Source: Mycolicibacterium sp. CH28
GTDB lineage: Bacteria > Actinomycetota > Actinomycetes > Mycobacteriales > Mycobacteriaceae
DNA length: 64,000 nucleotides
NCBI RefSeq assembly: GCF_004745805.1
Contig: NZ_SRLQ01000014.1
Coordinates: forward strand, 62,001-126,000
Reading direction: 5' to 3'
Shown here: positions 42,215 to 51,958 of the stretch, in pieces
How the letters are laid out: every line of letters starts with the position of its first letter
How positions within the stretch are numbered: the first letter of the stretch is position 1
The notes under the pieces: generated by a model
Databases searched by the model: none
What the model was told of the DNA's origin: nothing
What the model saw: the letters and a program-made list of their open reading frames with translations, nothing else
Program-made: the position numbers and the translations under genes

Positions 42215-44566
42215 ATGGCGACGGCATTCAACGGCAAGATCGAACTGGACATTCGTGATTCCGAGCCCGACTGGGGCCCGTACGAGGCGCCCACCGCGGC
42301 GGAGGGCGCGCCCAACGTGCTCTACCTGGTGTGGGACGACATCGGCATCGCGACCTGGGACTGCTTCGGTGGCCTGGTGCAGATGCCGGCCATGTCCCGG
42401 ATTGCCGAGCGGGGTGTGCGGCTGTCGCAGTTTCACACCACCGCGCTGTGTTCGCCGACCCGCGCGTCTCTACTGACCGGCCGCAACGCCACGACGGTGG
42501 GTATGGCGATGGTGGAGGAGTTCACCGAGGGCTTTCCCGGCAACAACGGACGCATTCCCGATGACACCGCGCTGATCTCGGAGGTGCTCGCGGAGCGGGG
42601 CTACAACACCTACTGCGTCGGCAAGTGGCATCTGACCCCGATCGAGGAGTCCAACCTCGCCGCCACCCGCCGGCATTGGCCGCTCTCGCGCGGCTTCGAG
42701 AGGTTCTACGGATTTCTGGGCGGAGAGACCGACCAGTGGTACCCCGAGCTGGTCTACGACAACCATCCCGTGGAGGCGCCGGCCACCCCGGACGAGGGAT
42801 ATCACCTCTCGAAAGACCTGGCGGACAAGACGATCGAGTTCATCAGCGACTCGACGATGGTCGCTCCGGACAAGCCTTGGTTCACCTATCTGTGCCCTGG
42901 TGCCGGGCATGCCCCGCACCACATCTTCAAGGAGTGGGCCGACCGCTACGCCGGCACCTTCGACATGGGCTACGAGCGCTACCGCGACATCGTGCTGGAG
43001 AACCAGAAGAAGCTCGGGATCGTGCCGCCCGAGGCCGAACTGTCTGCGGTGAACCCCTACGGCGACGTCACTGGACCCAACGGCGAGCCGTGGCCGCTGC
43101 AGGACACCGTGCGGCCATGGGATTCGTTGTCCGACGAGGAGAAGCGGCTGTTCGCCCGGATGGCCGAGGTGTTCGCCGGTTTCCTGTCTTACACCGACGC
43201 CCAGATCGGCCGAGTCCTGGACTATCTGGAGGATTCGGGGCAGCTGCACAACACGATCATCGTGGTGATCTGTGACAACGGCGCCAGCGGTGAAGGCGGG
43301 CCCAACGGCTCGGTCAACGAAGCCAAGTTCTTCAACGGCTACATCGACACCGTCGAGGACAGCATGCGGTTCTTCGACGAACTGGGCGGTCCGACCACCT
43401 ACAACCACTACCCGATCGGGTGGGCGATGGCGTTCAACACGCCATACAAGCTCTACAAGCGTTACGCCTCGCATGAGGGGGGTATCGCCGACAGCGCAAT
43501 TGTGTCCTGGCCCAACGGCATTGCCGCTCACGGCGAGGTTCGCGACAACTACGTCAACGTCTGCGACATCACCCCGACGATCTATGAGCTGTTGGGCATC
43601 ACCGAGCCGGACACCGTCAAGGGCATTCCGCAGAAGCCGCTCGACGGCGTGAGTTTCAAAGCAGCCCTTGCTGATCCGACAGCGGAGACCGGTAAGGAAA
43701 CGCAGTTCTACACCATGCTGGGTACTCGCGGCATCTGGCACAAGGGCTGGTTCGCCAACACCGTGCACCCGGCGGCCCCGTCTGGCTGGTCGCATTTCGA
43801 TCAGGATCGCTGGGAGCTCTTCCACATCGCCGAGGACCGCAGCCAATGTCACGACCTGGCCGGCGAGCACCCGGACAAGCTCGCCGAGTTGCAGGCGCTG
43901 TGGTTTTCGGAGGCCGAGAAGTTCAACGGGCTACCACTATCGGACCTCAACGTGTTCGAGATGGTGGGCCGGTGGCGCCCGGGCATGGCCGGTGACCGGT
44001 CGCAGTACGTCTACTACCCGCACACGGCTGCAGTGCCGATGGGCGCGTGCGTGATGATCGGCGGTCGCTCCTTCTCCGTCCTGGCCGAGGTGAGCATCGA
44101 CGGGCCCGAGGTCGAGGGCATGTTGCTCAAACAGGGCGCGGGCCACGGCGGGTACGCGTTGTTCGTGGCCGATGGCCGGCTGCAGTTCGTCTACAACTTC
44201 TTCGGCGAAGAGGAGCAGCGCCTGATCGCACCGGACCCGGTGCCGGTCGGCGACCACATCCTGGGTGTCGGATACGCCAGGACGGGCACGGTCGAGGGCA
44301 GCCACACCCCGGTGGGTGATGCCACCCTGTACGTCGACGGCGCCGCGGTGGCGACGCTGGCGGGCGTCAAGGCGCACCCGTTCACCTTTGGGCTCGCCGG
44401 TGGCGGGGTCAGCGTCGGCCGCAATCTGGGGCAGCCGGTGTCGGTGGCCTACCGGGCGCCGTTCGACTTCCGCGGCGGATCGATCGCCAGGGTGATCGTC
44501 GATGTATCCGGCACGCCCTACGTCGACGCCGAGCGTGAACTCGCGGTGGCCTTCGCCAAGGACTGA
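42215..44566 (+). CDS. atsA: Arylsulfatase (AtsA/Rv0711-like)
   Basis: This is a 783-residue type I sulfatase that cleaves sulfate esters with a formylglycine residue. The modification motif C-x-P-T-R is present as ALCSPTRASLLTGRN, with Cys79 as the residue to be converted. Calcium-site elements WDDIG near residue 40 and ICDNGASGEGG are also visible. The C-terminal third is a beta-rich domain (residues 600-780). The start at 42215 was chosen because GGGGAG lies directly upstream; 42182 is possible. Its position after rpsQ and close to the formylglycine-generating enzyme matches Rv0711-Rv0712. There is no signal peptide, so it is probably cytoplasmic. Confidence 0.93.
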   Translation: MATAFNGKIELDIRDSEPDWGPYEAPTAAEGAPNVLYLVWDDIGIATWDCFGGLVQMPAMSRIAERGVRLSQFHTTALCSPTRASLLTGRNATTVGMAMVEEFTEGFPGNNGRIPDDTALISEVLAERGYNTYCVGKWHLTPIEESNLAATRRHWPLSRGFERFYGFLGGETDQWYPELVYDNHPVEAPATPDEGYHLSKDLADKTIEFISDSTMVAPDKPWFTYLCPGAGHAPHHIFKEWADRYAGTFDMGYERYRDIVLENQKKLGIVPPEAELSAVNPYGDVTGPNGEPWPLQDTVRPWDSLSDEEKRLFARMAEVFAGFLSYTDAQIGRVLDYLEDSGQLHNTIIVVICDNGASGEGGPNGSVNEAKFFNGYIDTVEDSMRFFDELGGPTTYNHYPIGWAMAFNTPYKLYKRYASHEGGIADSAIVSWPNGIAAHGEVRDNYVNVCDITPTIYELLGITEPDTVKGIPQKPLDGVSFKAALADPTAETGKETQFYTMLGTRGIWHKGWFANTVHPAAPSGWSHFDQDRWELFHIAEDRSQCHDLAGEHPDKLAELQALWFSEAEKFNGLPLSDLNVFEMVGRWRPGMAGDRSQYVYYPHTAAVPMGACVMIGGRSFSVLAEVSIDGPEVEGMLLKQGAGHGGYALFVADGRLQFVYNFFGEEEQRLIAPDPVPVGDHILGVGYARTGTVEGSHTPVGDATLYVDGAAVATLAGVKAHPFTFGLAGGGVSVGRNLGQPVSVAYRAPFDFRGGSIARVIVDVSGTPYVDAERELAVAFAKD

Positions 44567-44587
44567 CAGCCACGTCATACTAGGAAG

Positions 44588-45286
44588 GTGACTCGGCTGG
44601 TGTGGACCGCTGCGGCGGTGGTCGTGCTGGCCGTTCCCGGTATTGCCGCATGTGCGCACGACAGTGACGGGACGGCGGTGCGGGCCAAGGCATCGATCTC
44701 GAAGACCGCGTCGCCGACCGCTCCCGCGTCGGCCGACTCGAGAGACGCCCCCGAATCGGCGGAGCCGGGTGTACTGGAAACCACCCGCGAACCGGTGCCG
44801 CCCAATGCGCTGGTGTGTCTGCAGGCCCCGACCGGGCAGACGGCGGTCGCCACCGTCGCCGACCCGGCCGCACCGCGGATCACGGTGGCGATGCCGCAGG
44901 GATGGTCGGCGAGCCCGGGCAGCGGTGACGTCGGTGCGCTGCTGGCCGGTCCCGACGAGATGGTCGCCGAGGTCACCATCACGGCCACGCCGATGGACGC
45001 GGCCGGCGCCTTCACGCGGTACGCCGACGACGTGATGGCCAAGTATCCGATCAGCACGCTGAGCCTGTTGCCCGCCGACTTCTGCGGGTACAGCGGACAG
45101 AAACTGATGGGCACCTGGGCGCAGGATCCCGACCAGTCCCTCGAATACCGGGATCGCATCGCCCACATCTGGACCAACGGCAAGAATTACTTGGTTGCCA
45201 TCCACGTCGAGGCGCCCTCGGGGACACCGGGTTTCGACACTGCCGCGTCGGTGTTGACCGGCGAATTCAGCATCGTCATACCCTGA
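44588..45286 (+). CDS. Putative lipoprotein, LpqN/LpqT-like
   Basis: The 232-residue protein starts (GTG) with a lipoprotein signal whose lipobox ends GIAAC, Cys22 being the lipidated residue. A Ser/Thr/Ala/Pro-rich linker of about 45 residues follows. The folded part (TVADPAAPRITVAMPQGWSA, then AEVTITATPMDAAGAFTRYA) resembles the mycobacterial LpqN/LpqT family, whose biochemical role is not settled. It lies 21 bases after atsA and five bases before the sulfatase-activating enzyme gene, so it is probably cotranscribed with them. Confidence 0.78.
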   Translation: MTRLVWTAAAVVVLAVPGIAACAHDSDGTAVRAKASISKTASPTAPASADSRDAPESAEPGVLETTREPVPPNALVCLQAPTGQTAVATVADPAAPRITVAMPQGWSASPGSGDVGALLAGPDEMVAEVTITATPMDAAGAFTRYADDVMAKYPISTLSLLPADFCGYSGQKLMGTWAQDPDQSLEYRDRIAHIWTNGKNYLVAIHVEAPSGTPGFDTAASVLTGEFSIVIP

Positions 45287-45290
45287 AGCC

Positions 45291-46169
45291 ATGCTCACCG
45301 AGCTCGTAGAGGTGCCTGGCGGCTCGTTCCGGATGGGATCCACCAGCTTCTATCCCGAGGAAGCACCGATCCACACCGCGACGGTGAGTGCGTTCGGGAT
45401 CGAACGCCACCCGGTGACCAATGCACAGTTCGCCGAGTTCGTCGCCGCCACCGGCTACCGCACCGTCGCAGAACGCCCCCTGGATCCAGCGCTGTATCCG
45501 GGCGTCGCCGAGGCCGACCTGCTGCCCGGCGCACTGATCTTCCGTCCCACTCCTGGCCCGGTCGACCTGCGTGACTGGCGGCAATGGTGGGACTGGGCCC
45601 CCGGCGCGCACTGGCGCCAGCCGTTCGGTCCCGGCAGTGGCGTCGACGACAAGCCGGAGCATCCCGTCGTGCAGGTGGCCTACCCGGACGCGGCGGCCTA
45701 CGCAGCCTGGGCCGGGCGCCGGCTACCCACCGAGGCCGAGTTCGAGTACGCGGCGCGGGCCGGCTGCGACACCACCTACGCCTGGGGCGACGAGCCGACC
45801 GTCGCCGGACAGCTGATGGCCAACACCTGGCAGGGCCGGTTTCCCTATCGCAATGACGGCGCGCTGGGGTGGGTCGGTACCTCACCGGTGGGTACCTTCC
45901 CACCGAACGCCTGGGGCCTGGTGGACATGATCGGCAACGTGTGGGAGTGGACGACCACGCCGTTCTCGGCGCACCACCTCGGGGAGCAGGCCAGCTCCTG
46001 CTGCCCGCCGCCGGCCAACCCCGACCCGAGCGTCAGCCAGACCCTCAAGGGTGGCTCGCACCTGTGTGCGCCGGAATACTGCCACCGCTATCGGCCGGCG
46101 GCGCGCTCGCCGCAGTCGCAGGACAGCTCCACCACGCATATCGGGTTCCGCTGCGTGGTCAGCCGCTGA
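45291..46169 (+). CDS. Formylglycine-generating enzyme (Rv0712-like)
   Basis: This enzyme oxidises the sulfatase cysteine to formylglycine using copper and oxygen. The 292-residue protein has the SUMF1/FGE fold: VPGGSFRMGSTSFYPEEAP at the start, GRRLPTEAEFEYAARAG in the middle, NVWEWTTTPF, and the catalytic pair of cysteines in GGSHLCAPEYCHRYRPAAR near the C-terminus. Both active cysteines are kept, so it should be active. It lies in the same block as the C-x-P-T-R sulfatase, its natural client. The 3' end overlaps a convergent gene by 11 bases. Confidence 0.94.
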   Translation: MLTELVEVPGGSFRMGSTSFYPEEAPIHTATVSAFGIERHPVTNAQFAEFVAATGYRTVAERPLDPALYPGVAEADLLPGALIFRPTPGPVDLRDWRQWWDWAPGAHWRQPFGPGSGVDDKPEHPVVQVAYPDAAAYAAWAGRRLPTEAEFEYAARAGCDTTYAWGDEPTVAGQLMANTWQGRFPYRNDGALGWVGTSPVGTFPPNAWGLVDMIGNVWEWTTTPFSAHHLGEQASSCCPPPANPDPSVSQTLKGGSHLCAPEYCHRYRPAARSPQSQDSSTTHIGFRCVVSR

Positions 46170-46860
46170 GTCGGTCGGTGTGCAGGTGCCGGTGGCCTAC
46201 CACGATCACCGACACCGTTAGCGCGGCCGCCACACCGTAGGGGACCGCCATGTGGATCCGCAGGGTCAGCGCCCCGGTGACGGCGCCCAGGAAGATCATC
46301 ACGATGGCGCCGGCGCGCCGGTTGGCGAGCGAACCGGACGGCCCGCGCACCCAGGTCTCACCGGCAAGAGCGGTCAATGTCGAGGTGACCACCACGGTCG
46401 TCATGTCCGGTATGGCCAGGGCCCGCGCGACGACCGCCTGTTGACCCATCACCGCCGCAGTAGCGGCCGCCATGACGACCCCGAGCACCGGTGCGACGTC
46501 GTCATTGCCGGCAACGGCCGCGACGACGGTGAGCGCCACCAGTACCGTGGCGCCCAGCGACAGTAGGGCGGTGATGCGGTCGTGCCACCCCTGCGGTCCG
46601 TGCGGTGGCCGGCGCAGGTACAGCCCGGCCGCGAATGCGGCCAGGGTGAACGCCGCCAGCGCCACCGACGGCCCGAGCACCGGCAGCTCGTCGGAGCCGG
46701 CTACGCCCATGCCGAGGATCACGATGTTGCCGGTCATGTTGCCGGTGAAGACGCGATCCAGACCCAGATAGCCCACCGCGTCGACGACGCCGGTCACGAA
46801 CGTCAGGGCGATCATCGCCGCCAGGGCCAGTCGCTGCCGGTCGGTGGCCAGCGTCCTCAC
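46159..46860 (-). CDS. DUF1275 (YoaK-like) membrane protein
   Basis: A 233-residue protein with six or seven hydrophobic segments. It contains the DUF1275 pattern TFVTGVVDAVGYLGLDRVFT followed by GNMTGNIVILG, and later AAATAAVMGQQAVVARAL, then MTTVVVTSTLTAL. The family function is unknown; some members are annotated as YoaK. The GTG at 46860 overlaps the transporter TGA (GTGA), so it is translated downstream of that gene as a two-gene operon. A longer upstream frame would only read through the transporter gene. Confidence 0.85.
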   Translation of the reverse strand: MRTLATDRQRLALAAMIALTFVTGVVDAVGYLGLDRVFTGNMTGNIVILGMGVAGSDELPVLGPSVALAAFTLAAFAAGLYLRRPPHGPQGWHDRITALLSLGATVLVALTVVAAVAGNDDVAPVLGVVMAAATAAVMGQQAVVARALAIPDMTTVVVTSTLTALAGETWVRGPSGSLANRRAGAIVMIFLGAVTGALTLRIHMAVPYGVAAALTVSVIVVGHRHLHTDRLSG

Positions 46861-48401
46861 CAGACGAGGATGGCGAAGACGGTGCACAGCACCAGGCCGG
46901 TGACGACCGGAAGGAAACACTTCCGGGCCAGGCTCAGCACCGGCACCCGGGCGAAACCGGCGACGGCCACCAGCGACGACCACGCCACCAAGGTGCCGCC
47001 GCCCGACCAGATGTTGCCCATCTGACCGATCGCCGCCAGCGTCGAGGGGTCCATGTGGACGGCCGGACCGAGCGCGCCGGCCAGCGAGCCGGTCAACGGC
47101 AGACCCGAGAAGCCGGAACCCTCGAGTCCGGCGATGAGCCCCACCAGGAGCACCGCGAAGGCGGTGACGAACGGGTTGGGGGACAGGTGTGACTGGGCGG
47201 CGTTGATGAGGTCGAACAGGAAGGCCGGCCCTTTGGCGTCGTCGGCCAGCCCGAGGATGGGCCCGGAGAACTCACCGTTGCCGATGAAGAAGAACCCCGC
47301 GATCGGCAGGACGATCCCCATCGCCTTGAACGCGAACACCAAGCCGTCCACGACGTGCGCCGACGAGGATTCGAGGAAGTCCCGCTTGTCGTTGGCGGCG
47401 GAGGCGGCGAACAGGATCAGCGCCGCGATACCGCCGACGATGGCCGCGGCTTCGCCGCTACCCAGCGAAGGAACCAGTCCGGTGAACTTGCCCAGCATCA
47501 GGTACACGATGAGCCCGAGGTAGACGATGGGGACCAGCAAGGCAAACACCTTGGCGCGCAGCGCCTGTGGCTCCGATGCGGTGTGCAGTGTCTGGGGACG
47601 CGCCAGGACGGCGGTTGCCGCGGTCGTCGGAGCGGTGCCGCTGTCGGGCATTGGAGCGGCGGCCGGGCGTGCGCCGGCGTCCGGCTCCGGGGTGTCGGAC
47701 TGCTCGGCCAGCAGATGGTCTGCTTTGTCTTCCCACTCGGCGAGGAGTTCCGCCGACGGCTTGCGCCAGGTTCGCCGCTGCAATGCGAAGGTGATCACCA
47801 GTGCGGTCACACCGACGATCAGCGAGAGGACGAGCGCCTTGTCGGCCACGACATCCGGGTCTGCGCCGGCGGCTTTGGCCGATATCCCCGGCGCTACCTT
47901 CATGATGTAGTCCGACGACAGGGCCATGCCCTGGCCCGTGATGGCCACGACCATGCCGACCGACAATGGCGAAAGGCCGGCCCGGATCGCGACTGGGATC
48001 AGCACCGCACCGACCAGCGGGACTGCGGGAGTCGGCCAGAAGAACAGCGAGATCACGTAGGTGACGACGGCCAGCACGATGAAACTACTTGTCCCATTGC
48101 GCATCACACGGCGAAACGGTGTGACCATCAACCGGTCGGCGCCCATCTGGCGAAGCGCCCCGAGCATCGCCGTCACCAGCGCGATGATAAGGAAGATGTT
48201 GAACAGTTCCTTGGCGGCGGTCAGGCTGGCGTTGAACACCGATGCCAGGCCGGTCACGACGCTGCCCGAGAAGGCCCACGCAGTGAGCAGGGTGGCCGTC
48301 ACCGCGGGCACCACGATGTTCTTGCGCACTGCCATCGTCGCCAGGATCACCAGGATCCCGGCGAGATAGACCCAGTGCGCGGCGCTCAGGTGTACATCCA
48401 T
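46857..48401 (-). CDS. Ion-transporter-superfamily membrane permease
   Basis: This is a 514-residue protein with about 11-12 transmembrane segments and a hydrophilic loop of about 70 residues near position 210-280. Its repeat architecture (LFNIFLIIALVTAMLGAL in the first half, LEGSGFSGLPLTGSLAGAL in the second) fits the ion-transporter superfamily of organic-anion permeases. The exact family and substrate were not identified. It is the first gene of a two-gene minus-strand operon with the DUF1275 gene. Start ATG 48401. Confidence 0.75.
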   Translation of the reverse strand: MDVHLSAAHWVYLAGILVILATMAVRKNIVVPAVTATLLTAWAFSGSVVTGLASVFNASLTAAKELFNIFLIIALVTAMLGALRQMGADRLMVTPFRRVMRNGTSSFIVLAVVTYVISLFFWPTPAVPLVGAVLIPVAIRAGLSPLSVGMVVAITGQGMALSSDYIMKVAPGISAKAAGADPDVVADKALVLSLIVGVTALVITFALQRRTWRKPSAELLAEWEDKADHLLAEQSDTPEPDAGARPAAAPMPDSGTAPTTAATAVLARPQTLHTASEPQALRAKVFALLVPIVYLGLIVYLMLGKFTGLVPSLGSGEAAAIVGGIAALILFAASAANDKRDFLESSSAHVVDGLVFAFKAMGIVLPIAGFFFIGNGEFSGPILGLADDAKGPAFLFDLINAAQSHLSPNPFVTAFAVLLVGLIAGLEGSGFSGLPLTGSLAGALGPAVHMDPSTLAAIGQMGNIWSGGGTLVAWSSLVAVAGFARVPVLSLARKCFLPVVTGLVLCTVFAILVW

Positions 48402-48730
48402 GCCAACGGTTCCTTACGTCGAAACTGGCTGCGGGCTGTGCAGCCGATTGGGAGAATGGTGGGCGCGCTCACCACCTGGGTCAACGCCAACAGTGCACAG
48501 CCGCCACGCCCCTACCCTGTGCAATATGTTGGCCTCTTGACGCGGGCATATCCCCGTGTTTCCGTCGCGTAACAATCCGCTGGGAATCCCGCCGCGTAGT
48601 GCACTTCGCCCAGTGACGCACCGCAACTGGTGTGCATCATGGCCCATGCCGAAGGCTCGTGCGGCGACCGCCCCAATGACACAGTGGAGGCCATCCCAGG
48701 ACCCTTCCCGACAGAACGGCACCGGCGACG
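48402..48730. promoter_or_regulatory. Divergent intergenic region with CTGTGCA dyads
   Basis: No gene is seen in these 329 bases. They separate the divergent starts of the ion transporter (minus) and the MFS transporter (plus). CTGTGCA occurs at 48436-48442 and 48517-48523, and its complement TGCACAG at 48494-48500. The last two form TGCACAG-N16-CTGTGCA, a possible regulator site. A TTGACG at 48537-48542 could be a -35, but no matching -10 was found. Confidence 0.4.
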
Positions 48731-50095
48731 ATGACGGACCTATCTGCCCCACCGGCTGACGCACAGCGTGAAGCGGGTACTCCGCTCGGCTTGACCGCGG
48801 TGCTGGCCGGGACCCTCGTCGGGACCGTGAGCAACAATGTCGTCAACGTGCCGCTGACCGCGATTCTCACCGATTTCGGGGCGCCGCTGGGCGGCGGGGT
48901 GTTCGTCGTGGTCGGTTTTCTGCTTGCGTTGGCGGCCGCGATGCCGCTGGTGGGATGGATCGGTGACCGCTTCGGCCTGCGTCGGGTGTATTGCGTCGCG
49001 CTGCTGGGCACCGCGGCGTGTGCCGTCGGTGCGGCGACCGCACCCTCGCTGCCGGTGCTGATCGTGTGGCGCACCCTCGGTGGTGCCGCGGCCGCAGCGT
49101 TCGCACCGGCTGCGATGGGTCTGATCCGTTGGATGTTCGATGCGCGTCGGCGTGCCACGGCGATCGGAGCCTGGGCGTCGGTCAACGGCATGGGGCAGGC
49201 CATCGGGCCGACGATGGGTGGTGTGCTCGCCGACGCGTGGGGTTGGCGATGGGTGTTCGTGCCGCTGGTCCCGGTGGCGTTGATCGGCTTCGCCGGCGTA
49301 TTGCGTTATGTGCCGGCGGTGCCCGGCCGGCCGATTCCGTTCGACCTCCTCGGCGCGATGGCGCTGACCTTCGGCACCGCGCTGCTGGTGCTGGCGTTGG
49401 GCCTGATCTCCTCGCCGGCCGCCCCCCGCTGGCCGGTGATCGGCACGGCTATCGGGGCCGCGTCGATGCTGGTCTGGTTCGTCTGGCATTGCGCGCGGGT
49501 GCCCGCCCCGTTCGTCGATGTTCGGCTGGTCGCCGAATCACGCTTCGCCCGAAGCTGTTTGGCGGCCTTTGCACAGATGTTCTGTCTGGGCGCGACGCTG
49601 CTGGCCGTGCCGCTGTACCTGACCGCCAATGGTGCTTCCGGTTCGCTGGCCGGCGTGGTGTTGTTCGCCGTGCCGGCGACGATGGCGGTCCTTGGCCCGC
49701 TCGTCGGACGCTGCCTGGATCGGCTGCGCCCACGGCGGGTGTTGCGGATCGGACTGGTGGCGCTGGCCGCCACCCAGGCCGCCATGGCCGTCATGGTGTC
49801 CGGTCATCGACCTCCGATGGCGGTGTTGCTCGTCGCGCTCGTGTTGACCGGTGCCGGCATTGCGTTGGTGCAGACCCCGGCGGCAACCGGGGCGACACGT
49901 TCGCCCGCCGGTGCGCGGGGTACGGGCCTGGGTCTCTACAACCTGATCAGGTTCACCGGATCGGCGATCGGCGCTGCCTGGGTGGCTGTGGCCCTGGATG
50001 TTTCGTCGTATCCGACGGTGTTCGTGGTGACGGCCGTCGTGGTGATCGTCGGGCTGGCGGGTTCGTTCGTCGGACCGAACCCCGAACGGGCGTGA
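48731..50095 (+). CDS. MFS transporter, drug/metabolite type
   Basis: A 454-residue major-facilitator protein with 12-14 predicted transmembrane segments. The loop 2-3 signature appears as GWIGDRFGLRRVYCVALLG, and the antiporter-type motif as ASVNGMGQAIGPTMGGVLAD near residue 160. This places it with the DHA2-like proton-driven exporters, though importers are not excluded. The gene is convergent with the PucR regulator gene with one base between their stops. It may move a substrate or product of the operon beyond PucR. Confidence 0.85.
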   Translation: MTDLSAPPADAQREAGTPLGLTAVLAGTLVGTVSNNVVNVPLTAILTDFGAPLGGGVFVVVGFLLALAAAMPLVGWIGDRFGLRRVYCVALLGTAACAVGAATAPSLPVLIVWRTLGGAAAAAFAPAAMGLIRWMFDARRRATAIGAWASVNGMGQAIGPTMGGVLADAWGWRWVFVPLVPVALIGFAGVLRYVPAVPGRPIPFDLLGAMALTFGTALLVLALGLISSPAAPRWPVIGTAIGAASMLVWFVWHCARVPAPFVDVRLVAESRFARSCLAAFAQMFCLGATLLAVPLYLTANGASGSLAGVVLFAVPATMAVLGPLVGRCLDRLRPRRVLRIGLVALAATQAAMAVMVSGHRPPMAVLLVALVLTGAGIALVQTPAATGATRSPAGARGTGLGLYNLIRFTGSAIGAAWVAVALDVSSYPTVFVVTAVVVIVGLAGSFVGPNPERA

Positions 50096-50096
50096 C

Positions 50097-51770
50097 TCAG
50101 CGGAAGGTGGCTTCTCGATCCACGGCGGCGTGCACCTCGGCGAGCAGATCCAGACGGATCGCCAACCAAGCGGTGAATTGATGCTCAGGCATCCGGATGT
50201 CCACCCCCATCAGCCGTGAGATCCGATCCAGTTTTGCCAGCATGGTGTTCCGGTGGACATGCAGGGTGCGTGCGGCGGCATTGATGTTGCCGCCCTGGGC
50301 AAGATAGGCGATCAACGTCTCGCCCAAGTCAGGTGCCGTGCGCAGCGGTTCCAGCACTTCCCGCACCAATTGCCGGCCCTGATCGGTATCGGCCACCTGT
50401 GCCAACACGGTGAACCCGCGAAGCTCCTGATAGGCCGTCGCGCCGGTGTAGCGAAGCCGTCGGGCGATGCCGAGTGCCACCCGGGATTCTCGATAGCTCT
50501 CCCGGACCGCCGCGGCGCCGCGGGCCGGGCGGCTGTGGGCTACCGGCGCCGGGTGGCCCAGCCGGCTCTCCAGTTCGGCGGACATCGCCTGCGCGTACTC
50601 GGCCATCTCCTTGTCGGTGGCCGCACCGGGCGGGCTATGCAGGGTGCGCACCACGACCAGGACGTCACCGATCACGGTGACGTAGGTATTCACCGATGGA
50701 TGCGGCGCCACGCCGGCCGCGTAGCGAGCCAGGCGAATCATGGCCGCCGCCGGGTTGTCGATAGCGGTGGGGACCACCGCGGGGGCCACGAAGACCCCGA
50801 ACTGTGAGTCCAGGTCGATGTCGTGATGCTCGGCCCTGGCCCGCATGTCGTGTTCGCTGGAGAAGCTGCCATGCACCAGGGCCTGAACGAAATCCCCTCG
50901 GGCACGTTCTTCGGCCTCGTCGACGCTGCGCTGGCGTAACATCTCCGAACCGACGATCGCGGTTGCCTGTTCGGTGACGATGATGTGCCGGTCGAGATCG
51001 TGGTCACCGGGCCTGGGGCCGGGAACCAGGATCACCACCCAGCCTTCGAGCGTCTTACCCAGGTGGATCGCGCTGGCCACGCAGGTCCAATGGCTGGCGT
51101 GCGGCCCAGCGACGGTGCCGACGCGGGTGTGGTGACCGGGCCTTCGCTCGGCGGCCGGGACGTCCGTCGTGAGCAGCCCGATGGTGGGTTCGGCCAGCTG
51201 ATCGACGCTGTCGGCGGGAAGGCCGTTGTACGCCACCACGTTTCCCTTGGTATCCAGGGCCAGAGCCGGATTGCGGCTGAGGTTGGACACCTCCCGCACG
51301 AGGATCTCCAGACCGGCGCCACGGTGGAACAGCCCGGCCAGCGAGCCGTGCACGTGCGTGGCGTAACGCATGACGTGCACCTCATGGCTCAGCGTGCGTT
51401 CGGCAAGAAGCCGATTCAGCGCGGCGAAACCCACCGGGAAAGCCAGCTCGATGACCACCAGTCCGTCCGTCAAGCCGGCATGGCGGAAATCGGCGGGTAG
51501 TGCACCGTCGACGATCAGCGCTGTGGCGCCGCGGGCGCTCAGTGCGGTCAGCGCACCGGCGTTGCCCAAGAGTGCCTCAGGGCGCGTGTAGATGGCGACG
51601 GAGCTCAACGGATCCGGTTGGGGGAGAACCTCATTGAGTGGAAGAACCCAGTTCAGCTCGGCATCGAGGTGAGATTCCCCGGCGACCACCTTCGCGGCCG
51701 TCATGAGTGCCTCGTTGAGCAGGCCGCGCACGGTCAAGCGCCTGCCGTCGGCTGATGATGACTCTGACAC
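50097..51770 (-). CDS. PucR-family transcriptional regulator
   Basis: The 557-residue regulator has three parts: an N-terminal PucR sensor domain (LTVRGLLNEALMTAAKVVAG), a GGDEF-like central domain, and a C-terminal PucR helix-turn-helix (LAQGGNINAAARTLHVHRNT, then MLAKLDRISRLMGVD). PucR proteins often activate purine, allantoin or amine catabolic genes next to them. It is divergent from the eight-gene operon at 51959-58792, and the 188-base space between them is the likely control region. GTG start at 51770. Effector unknown. Confidence 0.9.
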   Translation of the reverse strand: MSESSSADGRRLTVRGLLNEALMTAAKVVAGESHLDAELNWVLPLNEVLPQPDPLSSVAIYTRPEALLGNAGALTALSARGATALIVDGALPADFRHAGLTDGLVVIELAFPVGFAALNRLLAERTLSHEVHVMRYATHVHGSLAGLFHRGAGLEILVREVSNLSRNPALALDTKGNVVAYNGLPADSVDQLAEPTIGLLTTDVPAAERRPGHHTRVGTVAGPHASHWTCVASAIHLGKTLEGWVVILVPGPRPGDHDLDRHIIVTEQATAIVGSEMLRQRSVDEAEERARGDFVQALVHGSFSSEHDMRARAEHHDIDLDSQFGVFVAPAVVPTAIDNPAAAMIRLARYAAGVAPHPSVNTYVTVIGDVLVVVRTLHSPPGAATDKEMAEYAQAMSAELESRLGHPAPVAHSRPARGAAAVRESYRESRVALGIARRLRYTGATAYQELRGFTVLAQVADTDQGRQLVREVLEPLRTAPDLGETLIAYLAQGGNINAAARTLHVHRNTMLAKLDRISRLMGVDIRMPEHQFTAWLAIRLDLLAEVHAAVDREATFR

Positions 51771-51958
51771 GCTCGGCCCGATCTGCTGGTAAGTCGGTTC
51801 AGGTTATGGATCTACCCGATCCCTGCCCGCCAAGCGTATGTGCATTTTGACCGTCGCACCGGGGTCGAGACCAGTCATCTTGACCCTGCCTTCAGCCGGC
51901 CGACGTTGGTAGACCTGATTGCAGCGGCCCCAGTCCGATCCAGAAAGCGAGATTTCTC

